Assembly (NCBI GenBank): GCA_036511675.1
Contig: DATCBU010000097.1
Span: forward strand, 1-64,000
Origin: Chersky-840 sp036511675
GTDB taxonomy: Bacteria > Actinomycetota > Acidimicrobiia > Acidimicrobiales > UBA8190
DNA: 64,000 bases
Direction: 5' to 3'
The position numbers and the translations under genes were made by a program. Within the stretch, counting starts at the first letter, position 1. Each line of letters opens with the position of its first letter. The notes under the pieces were generated by a model. It was not told the DNA's origin. It ran no database searches and worked only from the letters and a program-made list of their open reading frames with translations. Below are positions 7,595 to 15,235 of this stretch, piece after piece.

Positions 7595-8992
7595 GTGAGC
7601 TTCGACCGGTTGAGCCCCCTCGATGCGTCGTTCCTGCACGTCGAGGACGACGTGAGTCACATGCACATCGCCGCCATCGGGATCTTCGAGGGGCCCGCTC
7701 CCCGGTACGCCGATGTGGTGAACATGGTCCGGGGCAAGCTCCCGCTCGTCCCCCGCTACCGGCAGGTGGTCCAGTTCGTGCCGCTCGACATGGCCCGACC
7801 GGTGTGGGTGGACGACCAGCACTTCAACATCGACTACCACCTGCGCCATACCGCCCTCCCCGCACCGGGGGGTGAGGCCGAGCTGCGGGCGCTCGTGGGC
7901 CGCGTCATGGCCCAGCAGCTCGATCGTTCCAAACCGCTGTGGGAGATCTGGATGGTCGAGGGCCTCGGTGGCGGCCGTTGGGCCCTATTGTCGAAGACCC
8001 ACCACGCCCTGGTCGACGGAGTGTCGGGCACCGACCTGCTGGCGGTGATCATGGACACCACGCCCCAGCCTTCGCCCCCGATCGTCGACGACTGGGTCCC
8101 TCGCCCTGCGCCCAGCGGTGCCGGCCTGATGATCGGGGCCGCCACGGACCTGGCCCGTAGTCCCTACGAGCAGCTCCGCGCCGTGCGGGCCAGCACCCGG
8201 GTCCCGCGCCACGCGCTCTCCCGGGCCGGCGAGGTGGCGCGCGGGTTGTCCTCGATGGCCGGCCTCATCCGCCCGACGCCCATCTCCAGCCTGAACGGCC
8301 CGCTGGGCCCGCACCGGCGCTACGCCTGGGCGGCAACCACGGTGGACGACATCAAACGGGTCCGCAAGGGACTGGGCGGCGCCTTCAACGACGTCGTCCT
8401 GGCGTCGATCACCAACGGGTTTCGCGAACTGCTCCGCTCCCGGGGGGAGTCGGTCGAGCGGGTCGTGCGCACCCTGGTGCCCGTGTCGGTACGACCCCGC
8501 AGCCCCGGTGCCATGGCTGTCGGCGACGGCACCCTGCAGAACAAGGTCTCGGCCATGTTCGCCGCGCTCCCCGTGGGCATCGACGACCCCGCCGAACGAC
8601 TGCGCGCCATCACCGTGCAGATGACCGGCCTCAAGGAATCGAAAGAGGCGGTGGCGGGAGAAGCCCTCACCTCCCTGTCGGGGTTCGCCCCGCCCATGCT
8701 GCTGGCCCTCGGGATGCGACTGGCTACCCGGGTGGCCCAGCGCAACGTCAACACCGTGACCACCAACGTGCCGGGGCCGCAACTCCCCCTCTACGTGGCG
8801 GGCCGCCGCATGATCACGGCGTACCCCTACGTGCCCCTGGCAGGGCAGGTCCGCATCGGTCTGGCCATCTTCTCCTACGACGGGCAGGTCACGTTCGGCA
8901 TCACCGGTGACTGGGACACCACCGAGGACCTCGACGTGCTCGGGCGCGGTATCGAGTGCGGCATGCGGACCATGCTGGCTCTGTGCCGCTGA
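7595..8992 (+). CDS. Wax ester synthase/diacylglycerol acyltransferase (WS/DGAT)
   Basis: It transfers acyl groups from acyl-CoA to diacylglycerol or fatty alcohols, making storage triacylglycerol or wax esters at the membrane. The 465-residue length is typical. The catalytic motif HHALVDG is at residues 136-142 (H136, H137, D141), the N-terminus has the expected RLSPLDASFL, and the C-terminal half holds NVPGP (TTNVPGPQLPLY). The GTG at 7595 is preceded by AAGAAGG; a TATGCT at 7558-7563 is a likely -10. In this fatty-acid-rich gene set it would store carbon as neutral lipid. Confidence 0.92.
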   Translation: MSFDRLSPLDASFLHVEDDVSHMHIAAIGIFEGPAPRYADVVNMVRGKLPLVPRYRQVVQFVPLDMARPVWVDDQHFNIDYHLRHTALPAPGGEAELRALVGRVMAQQLDRSKPLWEIWMVEGLGGGRWALLSKTHHALVDGVSGTDLLAVIMDTTPQPSPPIVDDWVPRPAPSGAGLMIGAATDLARSPYEQLRAVRASTRVPRHALSRAGEVARGLSSMAGLIRPTPISSLNGPLGPHRRYAWAATTVDDIKRVRKGLGGAFNDVVLASITNGFRELLRSRGESVERVVRTLVPVSVRPRSPGAMAVGDGTLQNKVSAMFAALPVGIDDPAERLRAITVQMTGLKESKEAVAGEALTSLSGFAPPMLLALGMRLATRVAQRNVNTVTTNVPGPQLPLYVAGRRMITAYPYVPLAGQVRIGLAIFSYDGQVTFGITGDWDTTEDLDVLGRGIECGMRTMLALCR

Positions 8993-9042
8993 CACGCCGG
9001 GGCTGAGCACCACAGGGGGAAGAAACGGCGCAGCGTGACCAC

Positions 9043-9048
9043 TAGCGT
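9043..9048 (+). promoter_or_regulatory. Leaderless -10 hexamer TAGCGT
   Basis: TAGCGT ends 7 bases before the GTG at 9056, matching the spacing of other leaderless genes in this window. It favours that GTG over the in-frame GTG at 9035. Confidence 0.45.
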
Positions 9049-9055
9049 GGCCGCC

Positions 9056-9493
9056 GTGACGACCGACTCATTGCAAGTGCGGGGCTTCCGCGCCTTCGCC
9101 CGTCAGCACACGCGCCTGCTGGTCCGGACCCGAGGTCGTCCGTCGTGGTCGGGGCCGCGCCTTCGCTTCCTCGTGCTCGAGACCCGGGGGCGTCGCTCGG
9201 GCCAGCCCCGCAGCATCGTCTTGCTGTATATGCCCGACGGTGCGGACTTCGTGGTGATCGCGTCCAACTACGGCGGGGAACGTCCCCCGGCGTGGTGGTT
9301 GAACCTGAGCGCCGACCCCGGCGCAGTCGTGCAGGTGTCGGGTCGGTCGGTGCCCGTGCGCGCCCGTGCCCTTGCCGGCGCCGAGCGCGACGCCATGCTG
9401 GCCAGAGCAGTGGCGTACAACCGGCAATGGCGTGGCTATGCCCGCACCGTGCAGCGCGAGTTGCCAATCGTCAGATTGGAGCGCTCCCCGTGA
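9056..9493 (+). CDS. F420-dependent nitroreductase family protein (Ddn-like)
   Basis: A 145-residue split-barrel protein of the deazaflavin-dependent nitroreductase family. Recognisable stretches are LRFLVLETRGRRSGQPR, then VVIASNYGG, PAWWLNL and the Tyr/Arg-rich C-terminus YARTVQRELPIVRLE. Family members use reduced F420 to reduce quinones, nitro compounds or enones. The start at 9056 is set by a leaderless -10; the GTG at 9035 would add seven residues. The stop lies four bases from that of the convergent oxidoreductase gene. A second paralogue is at 14264. Confidence 0.85.
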   Translation: MTTDSLQVRGFRAFARQHTRLLVRTRGRPSWSGPRLRFLVLETRGRRSGQPRSIVLLYMPDGADFVVIASNYGGERPPAWWLNLSADPGAVVQVSGRSVPVRARALAGAERDAMLARAVAYNRQWRGYARTVQRELPIVRLERSP

Positions 9494-9497
9494 TTGC

Positions 9498-10619
9498 TCA
9501 CCACTCGCCCCATCCCGCCGGGGTGACCGACCCCGTGATGGTGCGGGGGTCGACCGGTCGGCGCGTGTCGGAGGCCTGGTAGACGGCGAAGCACAGCTGA
9601 AGGACCTTCGCCGCCTCGGTCGCCGACATCGCAGCCGGCGTCCCAGCACGCAGGGCCTCGACGAAGTGCGCCGAGGACCGCCGGAACCCCGTGGCCCAGT
9701 CGGCGTCGAGCTGGTCGAACTCGGTGAAGGCCCGGACGTTGTCCTTCCCCTGGTAGAGCACCACGGGCGCCAGGTCGAGCATCTCGCCCGTGGCCCGCGT
9801 CACCCACAAGAACCCCTCTTCCCCCTGCACCTCGAAGAACTCGTCGGCCCCGAAGTAGCCCGAGCGCATCCACATGTCGCGCGCGTACTGGACCTCCATG
9901 GTGCCCAGCAGGTCGGGATCGTCGTACTCAAAGATCACCGCGCAGGGCTCGAAGAAGACGTCCCGGCGCCGCACCACGGCCTGGACCGAGACGATGTCCG
10001 GATCGACGAGCCACAGCGCCATGGCGTACTTGTGCACGTTGTCGTCGAACAGATGGCCCCCCGGGCTGCGCTTGTCCAGGCGCCAGCCGTATCCCTCGGG
10101 GCGCAGCGCGGCCTGGAAGGGAGAGTCGGTCTGCCCCACCACGGTCCGGATACGCACGCCGATGGGTCGTCCGATCGCCCCGTCGGAGATGAGCTTCTTG
10201 GCCATCTCCAGCGGGGGGTAGTGCACGAAGCACTCGCTCACCCGCAGCGTGAGGCCGGCGTCATCGGCCAACTTCCCGAGCTCCAGGGCTTCGTCGACCG
10301 AGTTGGTGATGGGTTTCTGGACTGAGACGTGCTTTCCCGCGGCGAGGGTTGCTTTCACGTGTGCGTAGTGCAGGTGCGTCGGCGTCAAGATCTCCACGGC
10401 GTCGATGGCGTCGTCGGCCAGGAGCTCGTCGATGTCGGAGTAGGCCCGCGGCACCCCCCAGCGTTTGGCCGCCTCTCCGGCGAGCTCGGCGTCGACGTCG
10501 CACACCGCCAGCACGTCACAATCGGGGTGCTCCAGGTATCCGGCGACGTTCATGTCGGCGATGTTCCCCGCCCCGAGAACACCCATGCCGAGTGTGCCGG
10601 TGCGCGCGCCTTTCCCCAT
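9498..10619 (-). CDS. Gfo/Idh/MocA family NAD(P)-dependent oxidoreductase
   Basis: A 373-residue two-domain dehydrogenase. The N-terminal Rossmann fold opens with MGVLGAGNIADM. It continues through AVCDVD and TPTHLHYAHVKATLAAGKHV to VQKPI, which holds the family lysine (usually EKP, here QKP). The C-terminal alpha/beta domain contains GGHLFDDNVHKYAMALWL, whose Asp/His are in the position of the usual catalytic pair. Members oxidise or reduce sugars, inositols and related polyols. The ATG follows AGGGGGAC. No sugar-pathway neighbour identifies the substrate. Confidence 0.87.
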   Translation of the reverse strand: MGKGARTGTLGMGVLGAGNIADMNVAGYLEHPDCDVLAVCDVDAELAGEAAKRWGVPRAYSDIDELLADDAIDAVEILTPTHLHYAHVKATLAAGKHVSVQKPITNSVDEALELGKLADDAGLTLRVSECFVHYPPLEMAKKLISDGAIGRPIGVRIRTVVGQTDSPFQAALRPEGYGWRLDKRSPGGHLFDDNVHKYAMALWLVDPDIVSVQAVVRRRDVFFEPCAVIFEYDDPDLLGTMEVQYARDMWMRSGYFGADEFFEVQGEEGFLWVTRATGEMLDLAPVVLYQGKDNVRAFTEFDQLDADWATGFRRSSAHFVEALRAGTPAAMSATEAAKVLQLCFAVYQASDTRRPVDPRTITGSVTPAGWGEW

Positions 10620-10741
10620 CAGGTCCCCCTTTTCGTGACCGCGCGGCGACCCCGGCGTTCAGGAGGTCATGAATGTACCCTGCGTGCCACCCCGACGTCC
10701 TTTCGGGCCGGCTTCCGCCGTCGCACTCTCCCGCCGTCGTG

Positions 10742-12526
10742 TTATGCGGCGGCAGCGCTGGTGTAGGAGCGACGTAGCGCTTCGTCGACGAAACGCTTCA
10801 CGGCGGGGGACCAGAAGAACCCCACATGCCCGCCGGCGTAGGTCTCGAACGCCGGTCGGTCCCAATGCAGCCACAGCCGCCGGGCGTGGCCGAAGGTCGA
10901 CATGCGGTCGGCCAGTCCGGCGAAGATGAACCGGCGGTCGAACGGGACCTTGCAGTCCAACGCCAGGGGGGACACCACGCGGTGGACTTCGTCGGCACCA
11001 GGGCCGAGCACGCCGCTGGTGTCGGCCAGGCGGGTGATGTCCGGCGGGCTGTGGCGCCGGACCAGATGGGGCAGGTCCACGACCGGGATGCCCGCGATCA
11101 CACAGGCCAGGTCGTCCTCGAGAGACGCCACGATGGAGGCCACGAGCCCCCCGAGCGAGTACCCGATGACGCCCACCTGTTCGGCACCTTGCTCCTCGCG
11201 CAACCAGCGGATGATGCGCCGCAGGTCCCAGGCGGCCTGGGCCACGCCGTGCATGCTGTCGACCATGTCGATGGTCATGAGGTCCTCGCCCCGGCCCCGG
11301 CCCGAGGCCCGGGGCCCGTGCAGCGGGAGGACCGGTACCACCACGTTGATGCCCCGGCGGGCCAGTTGCGAGGCGCGGAACGCCCGCAGGTCCATGGCCG
11401 GGTTGTTGCCCATCCCCAAACCGTGGGCGCACACCAACCAGGACCGGTGATGGCGCCCCGGGACGCGCGACACCGAGGCGTGCACGGTCTGGTTGGCTTC
11501 GTGACCCATCCATCGGGCCCAACCGGGCTCCAGAGGATTGGGCTCCCATCCGCTCGAGAAGGCCACGTGCTCGAAGCCCAACCCGCCCCGGTGCTCGCTC
11601 CAGGTCTCGAGGTCGTACGGCGGCGGCGGGTCGCGGTGGTAGTCGGCAGGCCGGTCGAGCCAGCCCTCCCGGGCGAACAGGGCGCGCAGACGTTCGATGT
11701 CCGCCGCCGCGGACTCACAGTCGCTCTCCTTGGGCAGCAGCTCGGGGTGGCGGAGCACGGCCACGAGCACCTCGTCGAGATAGGCCTGCAGGGCCAGGCT
11801 GGGGGTGGCCCGCACGGGCACGACAGTGTCGTCGAGAGCGGCGCCGGCGGTGCGCGTCCTGCTCCTGGCGATGAACGACGCCACGCTGGGGGCGGCCCGC
11901 AACACCCCGGTGAGGCGCGGGTCGACAGCCGCGTGCCGGGCTCCCAGATAGGTCCGGACGGCCAGCCGGCCCACCGACGCTAACCACAAACCGCCTGACG
12001 GCGCCGGGCCACGCACCTCCACCTCATCCGCGGTCGGGACCATCACGCTTTCGAGGTGTGAGGCGAGGTCCGTCCCGGGCCCTTCGATCCGGGGCTCCCA
12101 CAGCGGCGCTCGGCCGAGGTCCTTGGCGGCACCGTTGACCGGCGGCTCCCACAGCGGTGCACCGTCGGGGCACGCCACCCATCCGAGGTCGGCCACGGAT
12201 ACGTCGGACCGTGTGCGGCGCGACGTCCAAAGGGGGACGCCCTCGAGGTCCTTGGCGCCCCCGTTGACCGGTGGCTCCCACAGCGGTGCGCCGTCGGGGC
12301 ACACCACACACTCGACGTCGAGCACACCGACGCGAGCCCGCGGACGCGACCCGATCGGCGCCCCCCGTCGCACCGCGAACGGCGGCCGAACGTCTTGCGC
12401 CGCGCTGGACGTCGCCCCCCCGACCCACAACGCCTCCGGCATCAACCCGCAGCCTATGGCCTGGGGTGGCGAATTTCGGGGTTTTCGAAGGTCGGGCGCG
12501 TCGTTGTGGGGAGAGCGCTGGCGCAT
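10742..12526 (-). CDS. Alpha/beta hydrolase with repeat-containing N-terminal extension
   Basis: The last 400 residues form an alpha/beta hydrolase. The nucleophile elbow is GYSLGG (Ser457 numbered from 12526). Upstream is an oxyanion-type segment VCAHGLGMGNNP, and near the C-terminus AGGHVGFFWSP supplies the likely His. The N-terminal 200 residues are unusual, with a 43-residue repeated segment around CPDGAPLWEPPVNG. The start is uncertain: ATG at 12526 gives 594 residues, ATG at 12442 gives 566, and one near 12045 would remove the repeats. None has a convincing Shine-Dalgarno sequence. It is probably an esterase or lipase; the substrate is unknown. Confidence 0.72.
   Translation of the reverse strand: MRQRSPHNDAPDLRKPRNSPPQAIGCGLMPEALWVGGATSSAAQDVRPPFAVRRGAPIGSRPRARVGVLDVECVVCPDGAPLWEPPVNGGAKDLEGVPLWTSRRTRSDVSVADLGWVACPDGAPLWEPPVNGAAKDLGRAPLWEPRIEGPGTDLASHLESVMVPTADEVEVRGPAPSGGLWLASVGRLAVRTYLGARHAAVDPRLTGVLRAAPSVASFIARSRTRTAGAALDDTVVPVRATPSLALQAYLDEVLVAVLRHPELLPKESDCESAAADIERLRALFAREGWLDRPADYHRDPPPPYDLETWSEHRGGLGFEHVAFSSGWEPNPLEPGWARWMGHEANQTVHASVSRVPGRHHRSWLVCAHGLGMGNNPAMDLRAFRASQLARRGINVVVPVLPLHGPRASGRGRGEDLMTIDMVDSMHGVAQAAWDLRRIIRWLREEQGAEQVGVIGYSLGGLVASIVASLEDDLACVIAGIPVVDLPHLVRRHSPPDITRLADTSGVLGPGADEVHRVVSPLALDCKVPFDRRFIFAGLADRMSTFGHARRLWLHWDRPAFETYAGGHVGFFWSPAVKRFVDEALRRSYTSAAAA
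12092..12303. repeat. 129-bp-period repeat inside hydrolase gene
   Basis: Two copies of a roughly 61-base block (about 12112-12172 and 12241-12302) are offset by exactly 129 bases and differ at about five positions. A shorter third match (12092-12120) is offset by 51 bases. All offsets are multiples of three, so the hydrolase frame stays open. The repeated peptide core is CPDGAPLWEPPVNG followed by AKDL. Confidence 0.85.
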
Positions 12527-12583
12527 CCTCGAGCTTCGGTCGGCTCTCGAAGCTCCCGGTTGTCGGCGGTGGTCGTGCCCGGA

Positions 12584-12620
12584 CGCGAAACCGGGGGCGC
12601 TGTGCGCCCCCGGTTTCGCG
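12584..12620 (-). terminator. Perfect 17-bp hairpin with 3-base loop
   Basis: Bases 12584-12600 and 12604-12620 are exact reverse complements around the loop TGT, giving a very stable GC-rich stem. It lies 47 bases beyond the stop of the minus-strand beta-helix gene and before the hydrolase gene, the right place for a transcription terminator. There is no U-tract on either side, so it may act as a U-less terminator or as an mRNA 3' stabiliser. Confidence 0.7.
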
Positions 12621-12666
12621 GACTTCGCTTGGCGTGCGCCGAGAGTTGGCGGCGCCAGGTGTTTCG

Positions 12667-13989
12667 CTAGTTGTTGGCGGAGATCGGCGTGGTCACATGG
12701 TGGAACGAGTTGTCATCGAGCCCGTGCGCCGTCACCGGAGCACTCAGCCAGATACCGATGCTGTCACCGAAGATGTGATTGTCGTGGATGCGGGTGGTGA
12801 CGGGCGTGCCGCCCGAGAACACCAGCACTCCCGTCGTGACCACGTCTTTGGTCCCAGCCGGCGCGGGCGGGGGCGCCGAGTCGAGCGGGTCGCCGCCGGT
12901 GTTGTTGATGCCGATCCAGTTGTCGATGACATTGTTGCCGCTCAGGTCCTCGAACTGACCGGGGCCGAGGGTGTGGGCGTGCATCGTCACTCCGGAGAGC
13001 TCGTTGCCGGAGATGTCGTTGCCGATCACCCAGTTGTTGTACGAGGCGGTCCCGGGCCCGGCATCGGCGAACAGGACGCCTGCACCTTCGCCGGAGGTGC
13101 CGTTGTCGGTGATCTGGTTGTCCTCGATGACATTGTTGTACACGCCGGCCACCGACGGCTGCGGATTGCCGCTGGCGTCAAGGGCGTTGCCGTTGTGGCT
13201 GGGAACGGTGATCCCACAGTCGAAGAGGTTCTTCGTCACCGTGTTGCCCTCGACCACGTTGTCGTGCGTGGGCCCGACGTCGTCGGAGAGGAGGATCCCG
13301 CCCGAGTTGCCGCTCACGTAGTTGTCGCTGATCTCAGACCAGGCCACGCCCCCGATGAAGTGGATTCCCTCACCGCAGTCACCGGGGATCTGGCCGTTGG
13401 CGGCGCATTGGAAGTAGGGCGAGACCGCGGGGACGCCGCCCCCCAGGTCGTTGTTGACGACGTGGTTGTGGGTGACGTCCACGTGGGTGATCGGCGCGGC
13501 GAGACCGGCTGCGATGACCCCCTCACCCATGGCGTCTTTGATGGTCAGGTTTTCGATGGTGACATGCGAGCTGATGACCACGACGGCCGCGTAGATCGTG
13601 ATGGCGGGGCCCGGGGGCATCGGCACCGAGAACGTCGGCGTGACCCCCTTCTCGTCGATGATGGCGTTGCCCCGACCCTGGAGCGTCACCGGCTGGCTGA
13701 GGACGACCTGCTCGTTGTACGTGCCGCCACACACCACCACCGTCGACCACGGACTGGCGGCACTGACCGCCGCGCCGATCGTCGAATAGGCGGCGCTGTT
13801 GCACGACCAGTCGCCGTTCCCCGCCTGGCCTGAGGGCGACACGAACAGGGTTGCGGAGCCATGATCATGGTCGCCGTGGGACCAGCCGCCGTTGCCATCG
13901 GCGAACGCGGTCCCTGCGCCAATGGCGGTGACGCTTGCCACGACGAGTGCGGCGACGATCAGTGATCCGGCGACACGGGTGATTCTCAT
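12667..13989 (-). CDS. Secreted right-handed parallel beta-helix protein (NosD/pectate-lyase-like)
   Basis: A 440-residue exported protein. The signal peptide (residues 1-31) has a basic start, a hydrophobic core and an AFA-type cleavage site. Residues 50-100 carry the DUF1565-like opening (LFVSPSG, YSTIGAAVSAA, VVCGGTYNEQVVL). The rest is a series of beta-helix rungs rich in Asn and Gly such as ISDNYVSGNSGGILLSDD and VIGNDISGNELSGV. Related proteins bind or degrade polysaccharide; no lyase catalytic residues can be named, so substrate binding is as likely as catalysis. A GGGGGGGAC sequence precedes the ATG. Confidence 0.82.
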   Translation of the reverse strand: MRITRVAGSLIVAALVVASVTAIGAGTAFADGNGGWSHGDHDHGSATLFVSPSGQAGNGDWSCNSAAYSTIGAAVSAASPWSTVVVCGGTYNEQVVLSQPVTLQGRGNAIIDEKGVTPTFSVPMPPGPAITIYAAVVVISSHVTIENLTIKDAMGEGVIAAGLAAPITHVDVTHNHVVNNDLGGGVPAVSPYFQCAANGQIPGDCGEGIHFIGGVAWSEISDNYVSGNSGGILLSDDVGPTHDNVVEGNTVTKNLFDCGITVPSHNGNALDASGNPQPSVAGVYNNVIEDNQITDNGTSGEGAGVLFADAGPGTASYNNWVIGNDISGNELSGVTMHAHTLGPGQFEDLSGNNVIDNWIGINNTGGDPLDSAPPPAPAGTKDVVTTGVLVFSGGTPVTTRIHDNHIFGDSIGIWLSAPVTAHGLDDNSFHHVTTPISANN

Positions 13990-14088
13990 CGGTCCCCCCC
14001 TGGGGTTCTCGCGGTCACCACTCCAGGACGGGTGACCGGACGATACGTTCGCTGGTGATGATCACCCGTGGTTCTAGGCACGTCAATT

Positions 14089-14126
14089 CGTTGTGTCGAC
14101 AATCAGTCGTTGTGTCGACAATCAGC
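14089..14126. promoter_or_regulatory. Two 19-bp tandem operator-like sites
   Basis: CGTTGTGTCGACAATCAG occurs twice head to tail, at 14089 and 14108, with a 19-base period. Each copy contains the palindrome TGTCGACA within TTGTGTCGACAA. They sit about 100 bases upstream of the secreted beta-helix gene. Two turns of DNA between centres would place a dimeric regulator twice on the same face. The regulator is unknown. Confidence 0.55.
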
Positions 14127-14263
14127 GACAGGTCTTGTGACGCAACGGACGGGGGAAATGGACTCCCGTCTTGACAATGACCAGGAGATCAACTGCAGCT
14201 CCGCGAACCTCGAGGGACTCTTAAGCCTCGCGTCCCACTCGAGTCACGTAGTGCGCTCGAGAC

Positions 14264-14683
14264 TCACGACGCGGCCCGCTCGAGGATGACGATGGGGATC
14301 TGGCGCGTCGTCTGCTTCTCGTAGTCGGCGAAGCCGGGGTTGTCGCGCTTCTGGGCCTCCCAGATCGGCGCCCGTTCGGCATCGTCGGCCACCCGGGCTA
14401 CGACCGGGATCGTCTCGGTCCCCACCTCGACGCTGGTCTCGGGATGGGCGCGCAGGTTGTAGTACCAGTCGGGGTTGGTCGGGGCGCCTCCCTTCGACCC
14501 GAAGATGGCGATCGAGTCGCCGACCGTTCGATACGCCACGGGGTTCACCCGTTGCGTGCCGGACTTGGCGCCGGTGTGGTGCAGCAGGAGCACGGGTGCA
14601 CCTTCGAACGGGCCGCCCAGCTTCCCGCCGTTGGCCCGGAACTCCTCGATGATCTTGGCGTTGAAATCGTTGACGTCTGGCAA
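14264..14683 (-). CDS. F420-dependent nitroreductase family protein (Ddn-like)
   Basis: A 139-residue paralogue of the gene at 9056 with the full family pattern: NDFNAKIIEEFRANGGKLGG, VLLLHHTGAKSG, VNPVAYR, PDWYYNLRAHPE, VEVGTETIPV, and the closing KQTTRQIPIVILER. Family members use F420H2 or bind heme or quinones. The TTG at 14683 was chosen because AAGGAGGG lies six bases before it. An ATG at 14743 would add 20 residues that run into the 18-bp repeat region. It follows the glyoxalase-like gene on the same strand. Confidence 0.83.
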   Translation of the reverse strand: MPDVNDFNAKIIEEFRANGGKLGGPFEGAPVLLLHHTGAKSGTQRVNPVAYRTVGDSIAIFGSKGGAPTNPDWYYNLRAHPETSVEVGTETIPVVARVADDAERAPIWEAQKRDNPGFADYEKQTTRQIPIVILERAAS

Positions 14684-14750
14684 CGTGCCCTCCTTCTCGT
14701 TGTCTGCACCAGGGCAACATCCGAGGGGCGCCAGAGATTCCACTCATTGC

Positions 14751-14822
14751 GCCGGTGCGGCTCACCCGGCCAGTGCGGCTCACCCGGCCGGTGCGGCTCA
14801 GCCGGCCAGTGCGGCGCCCGGG
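14751..14822. repeat. Four tandem copies of an 18-bp unit
   Basis: Units start at 14751, 14769, 14787 and 14805, with consensus GCC(A/G)GTGCGGCTCACCCG. The last unit diverges at its end. The array spans the 3' end of the glyoxalase-like gene, whose stop codon lies in the third copy. Each of the first three copies contains a TGA (or an equivalent) on the minus strand, so the array could extend without changing that protein's length. Confidence 0.9.
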
Positions 14823-15208
14823 TCCTTGTAGGTCTTGAGCTCGATGGCGTTGCCGCTGGGGTCCGAAACCATGGCTTTGCGCTGCTCATGGGGGGTGCCG
14901 GCATAGTCAATGGCAGGTTCGCGTACGAAGGGGGCACCCTCGGCCTGGAGGCGGTCGACCAACTCCCGCCACCGGTCCTGGGGCAGGGTCACACCGAAGT
15001 GCCGGACACCGCGCTGCTCGGGGGTGAGGACCTCCGCCGGTCGTTCGTGCAGCGTGACCTGACAGCCGAAGAAGAACACGTCGAGCGCCCGGTCCCCCAC
15101 CCGCGCCGGTGCACAGCCGAGAACGTCGACGTAGAAGTGGCGGGACTCCTCGAGATCGCGCACCGGAAGCGATAGATGGAGAATGGGCTCGTCGGGCTCG
15201 AACTGCAC
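14798..15208 (-). CDS. VOC-family (glyoxalase/bleomycin-resistance-like) protein
   Basis: A 136-residue vicinal-oxygen-chelate protein. It opens with ILHLSLPVRDLEESRHFYVDVLG (first beta-alpha-beta unit with a metal-ligand His). The second unit has GVRHFGVTLPQDRW, and the protein ends with VSDPSGNAIELKTYKDP, where the Glu is the usual last metal ligand. These enzymes bind a divalent metal and act as glyoxalases, dioxygenases or resistance proteins; the substrate is not evident. The GTG at 15208 is preceded by CAGGAGGCG, which settles the start. Confidence 0.88.
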   Translation of the reverse strand: MQFEPDEPILHLSLPVRDLEESRHFYVDVLGCAPARVGDRALDVFFFGCQVTLHERPAEVLTPEQRGVRHFGVTLPQDRWRELVDRLQAEGAPFVREPAIDYAGTPHEQRKAMVSDPSGNAIELKTYKDPGAALAG

Positions 15209-15235
15209 GTGTCGCCTCCTGGCGCCGGGCCGGGG

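Noticed and set aside
14068..14289. Possible 73-residue gene on the plus strand
   Set aside because: It has no Shine-Dalgarno sequence, overlaps the tandem operator-like repeat and has no protein-like pattern. I treat the region as intergenic.
14751..14822. CRISPR array
   Set aside because: The 18-bp units are directly adjacent with no unique spacers and there are no cas genes in the window.
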